This document shows positions 18,437 to 28,304 of a stretch of DNA of 31,300 nt, piece by piece. The stretch spans positions 1-31,300 of the forward strand of contig JANBPK010001121.1 of the NCBI GenBank assembly GCA_027579435.1, written 5' to 3'. This DNA comes from Candolleomyces eurysporus. Its lineage: Eukaryota > Basidiomycota > Agaricomycetes > Agaricales > Psathyrellaceae. Below the pieces are notes generated by a model. The model was given only the letters and a program-made list of their open reading frames with translations, was not told the DNA's origin and did not search any database. Position 1 is the stretch's first letter, and each line of letters begins with the position of its first letter. The position numbers and the translations under genes were made by a program.

Positions 18437-20722
18437 TCAGAGGCTGCTTCGACGCAAGCAAGAATGACTCACTTTCAGGCGTTCAGCGAAATCCTGCAGA
18501 GCCCCTATCCAACTGTGAGCACTCGTATGAAACCATTCGCTCTTACGACGCAGCAGAGGCAACAAGCTGTCAACTTTCTGCCATCCACCGTTCTGGGTGA
18601 AGCCAACGACTTCTTCATCAATACCAGGGATGATCTTCAAGAAACTCGGCAGGTCCTCGATGGCTTCTTGCAGAGAAAGCTTACAACGCTCCGTGAGAGG
18701 GATCTCTGCCCACTTAGCTGGCACTAAACCAGGGGTTATAAATCCATCCATAAGCCAGCCAGGAATTACGCACAAGCGTTAAAGTCCAACGGACATTTGA
18801 TGATGTGTTGCATAAAGCAGCTTGCGAGGTGCGTGTAAACCCGATCTTCCGGTACAAACAAGTCTTTTGCACGACTTGGTTCATGCAAGAAGTCGGAGAA
18901 GGATTTATGGTATAGATGTAGACGCATATCACCAGTACCATCCGTTTCGAGAGCCACAAGGGAACGGAGGTCAGAGATTAGAGTTTCTTCAGCCCTGGCT
19001 TCCAGGCATAGCATCGCGGAAACAAGATTTGGTGTAGGGTTTCGCACAATAGTACCAGTAAAAGAACCAAATCCAGTAACACCCATGTGGTGCGCCTTGA
19101 ACAGCAGAAGAAAGTCGCGTCCATGATGGCTATCGACAGCTTCATACGCGTTCTTTGCTGCCAACAAAATGTTGGTGTAAAGCCTGTCGAGTGCCTCAAA
19201 TGGTCGTGTCGCTTGTCCTTCGTGTGGCGTCCAGGTAAGGACGATCTTCAGCCTCTCCGCAGGAGAAGCTCGACGCTTCGATATGTACTTGTAGGCCGTC
19301 GCGACGTAGATGAACTGCCCAGACGCAGCTCCGACCAAGGTCTCGATGTCGCCCTCGCTGAACCATTGGGGATTGCCGATGCGGAGGCTGATGTCTTCGA
19401 ATCTCCTCTGCAGGTATCGACGCATATCTCCAGAGGCGTCGTACTTGTCACTGAGCTGTATGTGGTACGCTACCTCGCGTAAGAGCCCACCAGGTTCGAG
19501 CGCGGTGTGGATAGCCCATTCTGGCCTGCTGGCGATGAAAACGCGGAACGGGAGGTCATTGTCAAGGATACAATGTTTAATGGCTGCCAATAACTCTTCT
19601 TGTTGATCTTCGGGACAGCGTCGATCATCAGCGTTGACAGAATTAATGCCTGAAGTGGTGTTTGGTTCCCCGACGCACTCGTCGAGGCCGTCGATGAGAA
19701 TGGCGTACGGAAAGGTGTTGGTGCCCATTGGCTGACTCCTTCGGACACTTTCGAAGGGGCGAACAATGAGTACATCCATCTGGGATCGTAATGACTGGGA
19801 GAAGATGTAGGGATCGTGCTTCACAGCAGCAGCGACGGAGCTTCGGAAGATGTGGTGTTTTAATCCTATCTGGTAAGCAACGGTAGGGACGATGAAGGAA
19901 ATATTGTTTCGAGTGGGGTCGGTTGAAGAGAGGAAGAACGCTGCGGAAAGGATATCTGACTCGGCACAACGTTCGGCTATAGTTTGCTGCAGTGCAGATT
20001 TCCCCGAACCGGCGGCCCCCGTCATGCACAGTAAGCGCTGGGGAGCGTCGGGATCTCGGATCCGTTCCATGATCTCGTCGATGACCTCGACGCGAGTGTC
20101 TTCATCGCATTTCGGAGCGTCATATCGGGCCCTTGAATTGTGAAGAGCATTAGGCGCGATATTCTTCGACAGCAGCTCCCAGCCTGGGAGATCGAGAGCG
20201 TGGCATTGAAGCGTAGTTTAGTGGTATATATCTTCTTGGTGGAACTGACATACCGTCTATCGACCTATCACCCACACCACCACCTGTGTTCACAGGCAAA
20301 TGGTTACCTTCGTAGTAGTGTATATCTCCCATTCGAAAGCCGCTAGCGCCGGCAAAGAATGCCGTTGGGCTGCCGTGAACTCTGGGTACAGCGGGATTGT
20401 CGTCTGGTGGCGGCATTGAATGTGGCTGATGTGGGGGTTGTAGAAGGTCTCGATTGCCGGACATCGAGAGCGCAGCACATTGAGCCGACTCGACTACATT
20501 GTTTTCGCTCCTAGATTGACGGATCGGGGGCTGAGATCCATGGCTTTGAGGGGTTGAGTCGTGTACGGGAAGCGGCAAATCGGGGACTGAGTGTGTTGAA
20601 GCCGTACTTGCGATCCTACAGGAGTCTCGATGACGATCAACAGTAGATCTGCCACCGCGACCGCCGAAAAGAGAAAAGAAGCGGGACCAGAAGTGTTTCT
20701 TCTCGGACTTTGGGGGCATCAT
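18437..20722 (-). CDS. NACHT NTPase, tandem family gene C
   Basis: Exons are 20722-20254, 20183-18774 and 18723-18437, summing to 2166 nt (721 aa; 720 from the second of two adjacent Met codons). Intron 1 is 70 nt (GTATGT...CCCAG), intron 2 is 50 nt (GTGCGT...TTTAG). The product has MPPKSEKKHFWSRFFSLFGG, a low-complexity linker, FFAGASGFRMGDIHYYEG, the lead-in KCDEDTRVEVIDEIMERI, Walker A GAAGSGKSA (212-220), Walker B FPYAILIDGLDEC (314-326), FRVFIASRPE (369-378) and the block YHKSFSDFL. The variable stretch before LVSAMLCLEA reads FGSFTGTIVRNPTPN and differs from every paralog. Its C-terminal exon ends KVSHSCLRRSSL. It contains no N bases. Its 3' side abuts the ABCC fragment rather than a protease. 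Confidence 0.9.
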
Positions 20723-20835
20723 GCAGGGGATGGAATGGTGATGAAGGTGGGACGCAAGAACGGAATGCTGCACTAGCACCGTGTGAAGGCAGGCACGAGG
20801 TGTGTATGTGGCTGCGTTCGAAGCCCGAATTGGGT

Positions 20836-20857
20836 CGACGCTCGGGGTCCGGCGTCT
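20836..20857. promoter_or_regulatory. AGACGC-type inverted repeat upstream of gene C
   Basis: Left arm CGACGC (20836-20841, one mismatch) and right arm GCGTCT (20852-20857) with a 10-nt spacer lie 114 bp upstream of the gene C start. Confidence 0.4.
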
Positions 20858-20929
20858 AGGCTGTAGTGAGTCCGAAAACCAAACTATATTGAAGTTAGGG
20901 GCGGGCGTTGCAACAGGAAAAGGGGTAAA

Positions 20930-21345
20930 CTGGAGACAGACGACTGTCACCCGTTCTCAGTAGACGCTGAGGAGCTTCATCCAAAAATCATCTGGGTATG
21001 AGTCCAGAACCGAAGCAGTCCCGGACCACCGAAGTCTCCGAGTTTACGACTCGAATCTACTCTGCTCCTGAGCCCGCCCTACGATCTAGGTCTGTACTAG
21101 GGTCCTTCCCCCTCGTTATCTTCTTGCTTCCCTGCCGACCAATGGAATCGAGTCACTTCCTCCTGGTCTAGCTACCTCATTCCTCAGCCCCTGTTTGAGT
21201 CCCCTGCTCCGCCTCACCCTCTGTTGATTGCCTAGGCCTCCATCACCCGCTTGCAACGCTATCTTGGGTGAGCCTCAACTGGTGAACGGACAGGCATACA
21301 GGCATTTGCTGCGGTAGCTGAATGACCGTAATCGTGATGTTTGGT
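20930..21345. repeat. NACHT-upstream repeat, copy 2 (gene C)
   Basis: Shares GAAGCAGTCC, CCGAGTTTACGACTCGA, GATTGCCTAGGCC and ACAGGCATACAGGCATTTG with the other upstream copies, in the same order. It is followed by GGTAGCTGAATGACCGTAAT, which is also conserved. It is non-coding as far as I can see. Confidence 0.72.
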
Positions 21346-21424
21346 TGCAATTTTTGACAATCGCGAGGTGTGTGGGTCAGTCGCGTTGATCCCACTCCAC
21401 AGAGTTCTTGCAGTCGGAATTGAG

Positions 21425-21880
21425 ACGTAGCATCCGCTGGAGCGCAAGCGTTGGAAGTTCATTGGTGTACGTTCGCCACGGCCATGAGAGAATCCATAGA
21501 CTGAGAGAAACAAGATTTTAGAAGATCCTTGTGAGGGTGTAGGTCATACTCAGCCCGCCACCCTTCCACGTCCATTGGGCTCCGCTGTTGTTGACAAAAT
21601 GTTTGGTGCATGTTGGAGGGCCGAGAAGGGATACTAGCATAATAGCAACGCAGAGGAAGAAGTGGGCAGCGCTTTGAAACTTTGTCGACCAACTTCAGCT
21701 TTGGTAATTGAATTCCAACGTCATGCTCGACTCGGTCCCGTGGAACCGACCGGATTTGAGTCCGACGTCCCGGCGGATCAGGTACATAGGCCAAGATGAC
21801 GACTTTCGCGCCTGGCGTTGTCCTCCACCTCTACGTAGTTCCATCCCACCTCACCCTGCTGCTACATAGGATCGTCCGTA
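21425..21880. repeat. Second upstream block, copy 1
   Basis: It aligns with 26370-26815. Shared strings include TCCGCTGGAGCGCAA, CATGAGAGAATC, ATAGACTGAG, CATTGGGCTC and TGCATGTTGGAGGGCCG. It lies between the gene C upstream repeat and protease remnant P4. Open frames here (21459-21794 -, 21796-22155 +) are not supported as genes upstream of 21905. Confidence 0.6.
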
Positions 21881-21904
21881 TCGTCGTCCTCGTACATTCC
21901 TCCA

Positions 21905-22525
21905 AGACAATACATAAGTTCGTCATCCGGGAGGCCGAATGCTCTTCGCGTGCGGGACCCAAGTTTAAGGGCTCTGCAAAGTTTGCGAATGCAGCCGCCG
22001 AAACTGCCACAACATCGACGGAAAAATCTCCTGGTACTACTGTCACTCGGGTATTCTACGTCGCTAGCGAAGACGACCTTCCAAAGCTTCGCTTCCTCAT
22101 CTGCCGCCACGTCGCGCCTAAATCGACCGTAGAGCAGAATGTGGAATACGAATAACCCACCGAAGCCTCGAATCACGCCCCAGCGTCATCTGGGACCTTG
22201 CAACGGATAGAAGGAGACGGTTTCAAAAAGCAAGTGTATCCTTTTATCAGAGACAAGTCACAGACCTGGGAGGACAACGGGGTCAAAAGAAATCAAAGGA
22301 ATGAGCTGCGTCGAAAGAAACTTGAAACGATCAAGAAGGATCTCCATACCTTGAACCTGTGGCCCCGCACCTCAGAACACAGCTCTAATGATACTAAGTT
22401 CATCCTCGATGTGTGCGTCTATGGACTGGATCCGTCGAAGCTTGGTGCTAGAAACTTCCTAGCCAAGGTGGTTGACCTTTGAGGGGATGGTGACGCGGCG
22501 TACACATTGGTCAAGAATATATGTA
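21905..22525 (+). pseudogene. Decayed PA-clan protease remnant P4
   Basis: Homology to P1-P3 starts at KFVIREAECSS, continues through FYVASEDD and FLICRHVAP (the catalytic His context), then meets an in-frame stop after VEQNVEYE (22153). Downstream are fragments of the charged coil and FILDVCVYGLDPSKL (the catalytic Asp context), then a stop at 22480 after VVDL. The N-terminal ~150 residues and everything after about residue 395, including GDSG, are missing. It is convergent with gene D, so it keeps the position expected for a protease partner. No product is expected. Confidence 0.85.
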
Positions 22526-22985
22526 AAGTTTGAATAGACATTGCAAATTCGAACTCTAGGGTAATATGGACTCAGTCAGGTACCCAAACTACATCTAGGT
22601 CTTGGTTCTCTCCAGTGATCAAAACCTCCCTCCTTCGACTTCTTCAACAACTTCCCCTCTACAAGCATTCTCAAGACTCCTCAGGCCCGGAGCACCGCTC
22701 AACCTCCTTCATCACTTTGCTAGGCCAATGTTTCGTCGGGTTGTTGAAATACGACTATTAGATATATTGGATTCAGTGTCGTATACTATGGTCCAGCATG
22801 CCAAACCAGAGCCATTCACCGGAATCGGAGTCTGAAGAATCCGAATCGAGATTTTCGTCGTCGTCTGGGCTCATCTTCATTCTGCTTGTAATCATTCTTC
22901 CACTTTTTGATAAACACGCTTATAACCGCAGCAGCCTCAGGCTTTCGGGCCTAAGAATACAACAAAACTGATGTCAGAGGCCGCC
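22526..22985. other. Spacer left of gene D
   Basis: From about 22795 (CATGCCAAACCAGAGCCATT) it matches the NACHT-proximal part of the convergent spacer. The part from 22545 to 22790 has no match that I can see elsewhere in the window. The open frame at 22602-22835 has no recognisable motif. Confidence 0.5.
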
Positions 22986-25268
22986 TCAATGCAAGGAAGA
23001 ATGACTCACTTTCAGGCGGTCAGTAAAATTCTGCAGAGACTTTCTCCAATCCCCAAAATTTCCGTAGATCCATTGGTCCTGACGATACAGCAGAGGCAAC
23101 AAGTTGTTGATTTTCTGCCATCCGCCGTTATGGGTGAAGGCCACGACTTCATCATCATCAATAGCATTGACGCCGTTCAAGAAACTCGGCAGGTCTTCGA
23201 CAGCTTCCTTCAGAGAATTCCTATAAAGTTTCGGGAGAGGGAGGTCCTCCCACTCGGCCGGTACTAAAACAGAGGGTTATAAATCCAGCCATTAACCAAC
23301 CAGGAATTACGCACGAGAGTCAAAGTCTAATGGACATTCAATAATCTGTTGCATGAAGCAGCTTGCGAGGTGAGCGTAAACCCGATCTTTCGGTACAAAC
23401 AAGTCTTTTGCACGACTTGGCCCTTGCAAAAAGTCGGAGAAGGATTTGTGGTATAGACGCAGACGCGAATCACCATCACCATCCGTTTCGAGAGCCACAA
23501 GGGAACGGAGGTCCGAGATTAGAGTTTCTTCGGCCCTGGCTTCCAGGCATAGTAGCGCGGAGAGAATATCTGCTGTAAGGTCTATAGAGATAGCAAATAC
23601 AGAATGATCAAATCGAGTAGCACACATATGGTGCGCGTTGAACAGCAAAAGAAAGTCGCGTCCATGATGGCTCTCGACAGCTTCGTACGCGTTCTTTGCC
23701 GCCACCAAAATGTTGGTATAAAGCCTGTCGAGTGCCTCAAATGGCCGTGTCGCTTGTCCGCTGTGTGGCGTCCAGGTGAGAACGATCTTCAGCATCTTCT
23801 CGGGAGAGGCTCGAGGCTCCGATATGTACTTGTAGGCCGTCGCGACGTAGATGAACTGCCCAGACGCAGCTCCGACCAAGGTCTCGATGTCGCCCTCGCT
23901 GAACCACCGGGGATTGCGGATGCGTAGGCCGATAGCTTCGAATCTCCTCCGCAAGTATCGACGCATATCTCTAGAGGCGTCGTACTTGTCACTGAGCTGA
24001 ATGTGGTACGCTGCCTCGCGTAGAAGCCCACCAGGTTCAAGTGCGGTGTAGATAGCCAATTCTGGCCTACTGGCGATGAAGACGCGGAACGGGAGGTCGT
24101 TATCGAGGATGCAGTGTTTGATAGCCGCCAATAACTCTCCTTGTTGATCTTCAGCACGCCATCGATCGTCAACGTTGACGAGGGGAATGTCTGAGGTGGT
24201 GATGGGTGGCCCATTGCACTCGTCGAGGCCGTCGATGAGAATGACGTACGGAAAGGTGTTGGTGGTACTTTGCTGACTCCTTCGGACACTCTCGAAGGGG
24301 CCAACGATGAGTGCATCCATCTGGGATTGTAGCGACTGGGAGAAGATATAGGGATCGTGCTTAACAGCAGCAGCGACAGAGCGTCGGAAGATGTGGTGTT
24401 TTAATCCTATCTGGTAGGCAATAGTCGGGACAATGAACGAAATGTTGTTTCGAGTGGGGTCGGTTGAAGAGAGGAAGAACGCTGCGGAAAGGATACCTGA
24501 CTTGGTGCAGCGTTCGGCGATAGTTTGCTGCAGCGCCGATTTTCCCGAACCGGCAGCCCCCGTCATGCACAGTAAGCGCTGGGGAGCTTCGGGATCTTGG
24601 ATACGTTCCATGATCTCGTCGATGACCTCGACGCGAGTGTCTTCATCGCATTTCGGAGCGTCGTATCGGGCCCTAGAGTTGTGAAGAGCATTAGGCGCAA
24701 TGTTCTTCGACAGCAGCGCCCAGCCTAAANTGATCGAGAACGTGGCGTCAAAGCATAGTTTAGCGATGTCCCATCTTGCTAGTTAAAATGACATACCATC
24801 TATTGACCTATCACCCGCACCACCTTCTGTATTCACAGACACCTGGCAACCTTCGTAGTAGTGCATGTCTCCCATCCCAAAGCCACTGGCGCCGGCGAAG
24901 AATGTCGTTGTGCCGCCGTGGACTCTGGGTACTGCGGGATTGTCGTCTAGTGGCAGCGTTGGGTGTAGCTGGTGTGGGGATTGTGGAAGAAGCTCTCGAT
25001 TGCCGGGCATCGAGAGCTGAGCACATTGCGACGGCTCGACTACGTTGTTTTCGCTCCTGGATTGACGAATCGGGAGCTGAGATCCATGGCTTTGAGGAGT
25101 CGTGTTGTGTGCGGAAACCGATAAATTGGAGACTGAGTGTGTTGAAGCCGCACTTGCAATCCTAGGTGAGTCTCGATGACGATCAACAGTCACAGATCCG
25201 TCACCGCGAAAGCCGAAAGGAGAAAGGAAGCGGGACCAGAAGTCTTCCTTCTTAGACTTTGGGGGCAT
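22986..25268 (-). CDS. NACHT NTPase, tandem family gene D
   Basis: Exons are 25268-24797, 24724-23315 and 23263-22986, summing to 2160 nt (719 aa). Intron 1 is 72 nt (GTATGT...TTTAG, with one N at 24730); intron 2 is 51 nt. The start gives MPPKSKKEDFWSRFLSPFGF, so the basic N-terminal patch has the charge change K-K-E-D. The motif FFAGASGFGMGDMHYYEG and lead-in KCDEDTRVEVIDEIMERI are followed by Walker A GAAGSGKSA, Walker B YVILIDGLDEC and FRVFIASRPEL. The variable patch reads RFDHSVFAISIDLTADIL. The protein ends KVSHSSLH: a stop replaces the Arg codon, removing the last five residues seen in B and C. It is closest to gene E, sharing NGPPITTSDIPLVNVDDRW. It is convergent with remnant P4. Confidence 0.9.
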
Positions 25269-25395
25269 CGTGCAGGATGGAGTGAGGATGGAGATGCAGG
25301 TAGGACGCAAGAAGGGAATGCCGCACGAGCACTGTGTGATGGCAGGCAGGCACGAGGCATGAATGCGGTGGCTGCGTTTGCAGCCCAAATTGGGT

Positions 25396-25417
25396 AGACG
25401 CTCAAAGTCCTGCGTCT
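25396..25417. promoter_or_regulatory. AGACGC inverted repeat upstream of gene D
   Basis: Perfect arms AGACGC (25396-25401) and GCGTCT (25412-25417), 10-nt spacer, 128 bp upstream of the gene D start. Confidence 0.45.
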
Positions 25418-25489
25418 AGGCTGTTGTGAGTTTGATAGCCAAGCTATGTTGAGGTTGGGAGTGGGCGTTCAAAAGGAAGAAGGGGTGGT

Positions 25490-25905
25490 AAATCGACCGT
25501 CACTCGTTCTTGGTAGGCGCTGAGGAACTTCATCCAAAAATCATTTGTTTATGAGGCCAGCACCGAAGCGGTCCCTGACCACCCAAGTCTCCGAGTTTAC
25601 GACTCGAGTCTACCCTGCTCCCGAGCCCGCCCTACGATCGCTAGGTCTGTGCTAGAGTCCCTTCCCCTCGTCATCTTCTTGCTTCCAGGCCCCTCAATTC
25701 ATTCCAGTTGTTTCCTCCCGCTCCCTAGCTATCCCATTCTCGACGCCTGTTTCAGCTCCCTGCCCCGCCTCACCCTCCAGTGGATTGCCTAGGCCTCTAT
25801 CACCCGCTTGCAACGCTACCTTGAGTGAGCCTCAACCGGTCGACGGATAGGCATACAGGCATTCGCTGTGGTAGCTGAATGACCGTAATCGTGATTTTGA
25901 GTCGC
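25490..25905. repeat. NACHT-upstream repeat, copy 3 (gene D)
   Basis: Very close to the copies at 20930-21345 and 30800-31190. Shared strings include CCGAGTTTACGACTCGAGTC, CGATCGCTAGGTCTGTGCTAG and AGGCATACAGGCATTCGCTG. It extends to about 25960 with GAGGTGTGCCAG. No gene is seen. Confidence 0.72.
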
Positions 25906-25960
25906 CATTTTTCGACAACGATGAGGTGTGCCAGTCGGGCGAGTTGATCCCACTCCACGA

Positions 25961-26369
25961 CAGAGTTTTAAGAGGGTTCTTGCAGTTGGAGTCCAATTGG
26001 GGATGTTTTGGGGGAATGGATATGCGGCCAAAGGGGACGATGCAAGCGTCAGAAACATCCTCACTCAATCTCAAGAATGAAATCGGAGGTTGTATTTCGT
26101 AGCCAGAAACATGAAAGCCTAGACAGTCATTCATTTATACTCAGTCATGGACTTACGACACATGAGTTTCGCGGAAATAGGGAACTCACAGTACGACTAC
26201 AATGGAATGCAACTGGCCGATAAGCCGACTGAATGGTGAATGGCTAGGCTGCAACGGGGAGACGCATGGTATCTCTGGATTTCAATTGACGTCGCCAGCC
26301 CATTTGCGAGTTCCTCGACCTAGATCGAGACTCCCACAAAAGGAATCGCGTTCTTCACTCCTCCGATGC
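25961..26369. other. Sequence largely unique to the D-E interval
   Basis: Compared with the gene C upstream region, about 330 bp here (roughly 26000-26345) has no counterpart that I can see, so it is an insertion in this copy or a deletion in the other. No terminal repeat, target duplication or coding motif is evident. Confidence 0.4.
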
Positions 26370-26815
26370 CACGTAGGATCCGCTGGAGCGCAATCGCTGG
26401 AATTTCATTGTTGAGCCTCTCCCATGGCCATGAGAGAATCTATAGACTGAGTGGAACAAGAGTTGAGAGGATCCTGGAGGGCGTAGGTCATATTTCGTCA
26501 CATTTTTGCCCTCTGTTTCCACTGAGCCTGCCCCCTTCCACCTCCATTGGGCTCTGCTGTTGTTCAAAAAGCGTGTGGTGCATGTTGGAGGGCCGGGATG
26601 GGACACTGGCGCAGAGGAAGGAGTGGGGAGCCGCTTCGAAAGATTGTCGTTCTCGCTCGATTCGGTCCTATCAAAGCTTTGGAACCAATCGGATTCGAGT
26701 CCGACGTTCCGAGTCGGGTGAGTCGCCGAGATGACCACGTCTGATGTCCTTCTCCGCCTCGACGTAGCCCCATCCCACCTCCGCCTGCTGCCGCATAGGA
26801 TCATCCATATTGGCC
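26370..26815. repeat. Second upstream block, copy 2
   Basis: Counterpart of 21425-21880, with the same order of short conserved strings. The open frames crossing it (26355-26804 -, 26366-26734 +) overlap each other and are not conserved as protein in the other copy, so they are not annotated. Confidence 0.6.
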
Positions 26816-27064
26816 ACCTTGGCAGCGAGGAGGAGGAAAGTGGTGACAGAGAGGGAGTGAAGGAATTGGTAATTAGTCAAGTCGGCTTGGATGAGAACCA
26901 CAACAATCACCGCCTGGCAAGATGCGTGACGCCCTGCCCTCAGAGAATGTTGACGCACATTCAACGCCTCCAACCAGTCTTGTCAAGCACATTCCCTCCG
27001 CTGGCCAGGTCCGAGCTATCGCCTGGTCTTAAGCTATGATCCCATACCATCCAAATCCTCGGGC
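26816..27064. other. Unassigned gap before P5
   Basis: About 250 bp with no recognisable gene or repeat. It leads into the P5 remnant, whose homology begins near 27065. Confidence 0.35.
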
Positions 27065-27895
27065 TTAAGCAGAACTTTAGAGAGCTACCACAGGTCTACG
27101 CTCTCCCATTTGCTTTATATGGCCTTATACACTCCCCCACCCAGCATTCTTCAAGATGAAGAGACCAACTGCTACTTCAGTAGCCTCCCACCCGGGCTCA
27201 AGTTAGTTATTAGGTCGGACTCATCCGGGCGCTCCTGGCGTACCACCTGTAGACCACGGCCAGATTACTAACGCCTCACCAGCATCGGGCCTTAGGCCTT
27301 ATGATCCAACCCCTCCAAGAGAGTACACAACATCTAGCTCGTCGTTAGGGAGGCTGAATGCTCTTTGCGTGCGGGACCCAAGTTTCAGGACTTTGCAGAG
27401 TTTGCAAACCCAGACGCTGACCTCCTAATTTCCGTCTCCCTTACAACATCGCTAACAAAGACGACCTTCGGAAGCTTCACTTCTTCATCTGCCGCCACAT
27501 CGTTTTCCCATTTAAATCGACCGCAGAGCAGAATGTGGGATGAGAATAACCTACCAAAGCCGGTAGCCTCAAAACACGCATCCAACCCCTCTTTGACCTT
27601 GCGACAGATAAAATGAGACGGTTTCAAAAAAGAGCAGTGTATCCTTTTCTCAGAGACGAGTCACAGACTCGGGAGGACAACAGGGTCAAAAGAAACTAAA
27701 CGAATGAACTGGCATGAACTCGGAGGGCGTCGAGGGAAGCTCAAAATGACCAAGAAGGATCTCCATGAACCTGTGGCCCCGCACCCTCAGACCACGGCTC
27801 TAACAATAACAAGGTCATCCTCAATGTGTGTGTCTATGAGCTGGATCCATCGAAGCTCAGTGCTAGAAACCTTCAGGGCAAGATAGGAATGGTCA
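27065..27895 (+). pseudogene. Decayed PA-clan protease remnant P5
   Basis: It keeps traces of the whole N-terminal part: the leader (TACGCTCTCCCAT), a start region with TCCCCCACCCAGC, and the RSDSS coding stretch, all broken by stops and indels. Later fragments include VREAECS with RAGPKF (about 27345-27385), the eroded His region CRHIVFP (27490-27510) and the Asp region SMCVSMSWI (about 27825). Homology stops at about 27880, before GDSG, and the protease 3' flank follows directly. The coil-region variant AGTGTATCCTTTT with CAGAGAC is shared with P4 but not with P1-P3. No product is expected. Confidence 0.8.
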
Positions 27896-28304
27896 AGAGC
27901 GTATTCATACGACATGCCTGGTCGCTTCCTTGAACTGAGATTTGCAAGGTGAGATGTCATCAAACTGCATCCCCCCTCAAGCTTTGCCTGCCCCAAAAAG
28001 TTTCCTATCGTGCAGTTTTGCTCCTCTGAGCACGCGGGGATACTGACACGGTGTACGTTGAAGTATGATAATTTGCCTACATAATTTGTAACAATGTGAC
28101 AAACCAGAGCTATTCACTGGAATCAGAGTCTCGGAATTCCGAATGTCGAATTTGTTGTCTACTGAGTTCATTTTGTTGTCTTTCGAGTTCATCTTTATAC
28201 TGCTTGCGATCATTTTTCCACTTTTTNGATAAACACGCTTATAACCGCAGCAGTCTCAGGCTTTCGGGCCTAAGAGTATAACAAAACTGATGTCAGAGAC
28301 CGCC
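27885..28304. repeat. Convergent spacer between P5 and gene E
   Basis: Matches 12470-12885 and the inverted 5945-6170. Shared strings include GGAATGGTCAAGA, TTGAACTGAGAT, CAAGCTTTGCCTGCCCC and CAGTCTCAGGCTTTCGGGCC. A TTCATTTTGTTGTC / TTCATCTTTATACTG near-repeat is seen at 28165-28205. It ends at the gene E stop codon. Confidence 0.65.

Noticed and set aside
21459..21794. Minus-strand frame in the second upstream block
   Set aside because: The duplicate block at 26370-26815 does not encode the same protein, so it is not under coding constraint.
22602..22835. 77-aa plus-strand frame left of gene D
   Set aside because: No motif and no homolog in the other spacers.
26355..26804. 149-aa minus-strand frame
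   Set aside because: Not conserved in the matching copy and overlaps several other frames.
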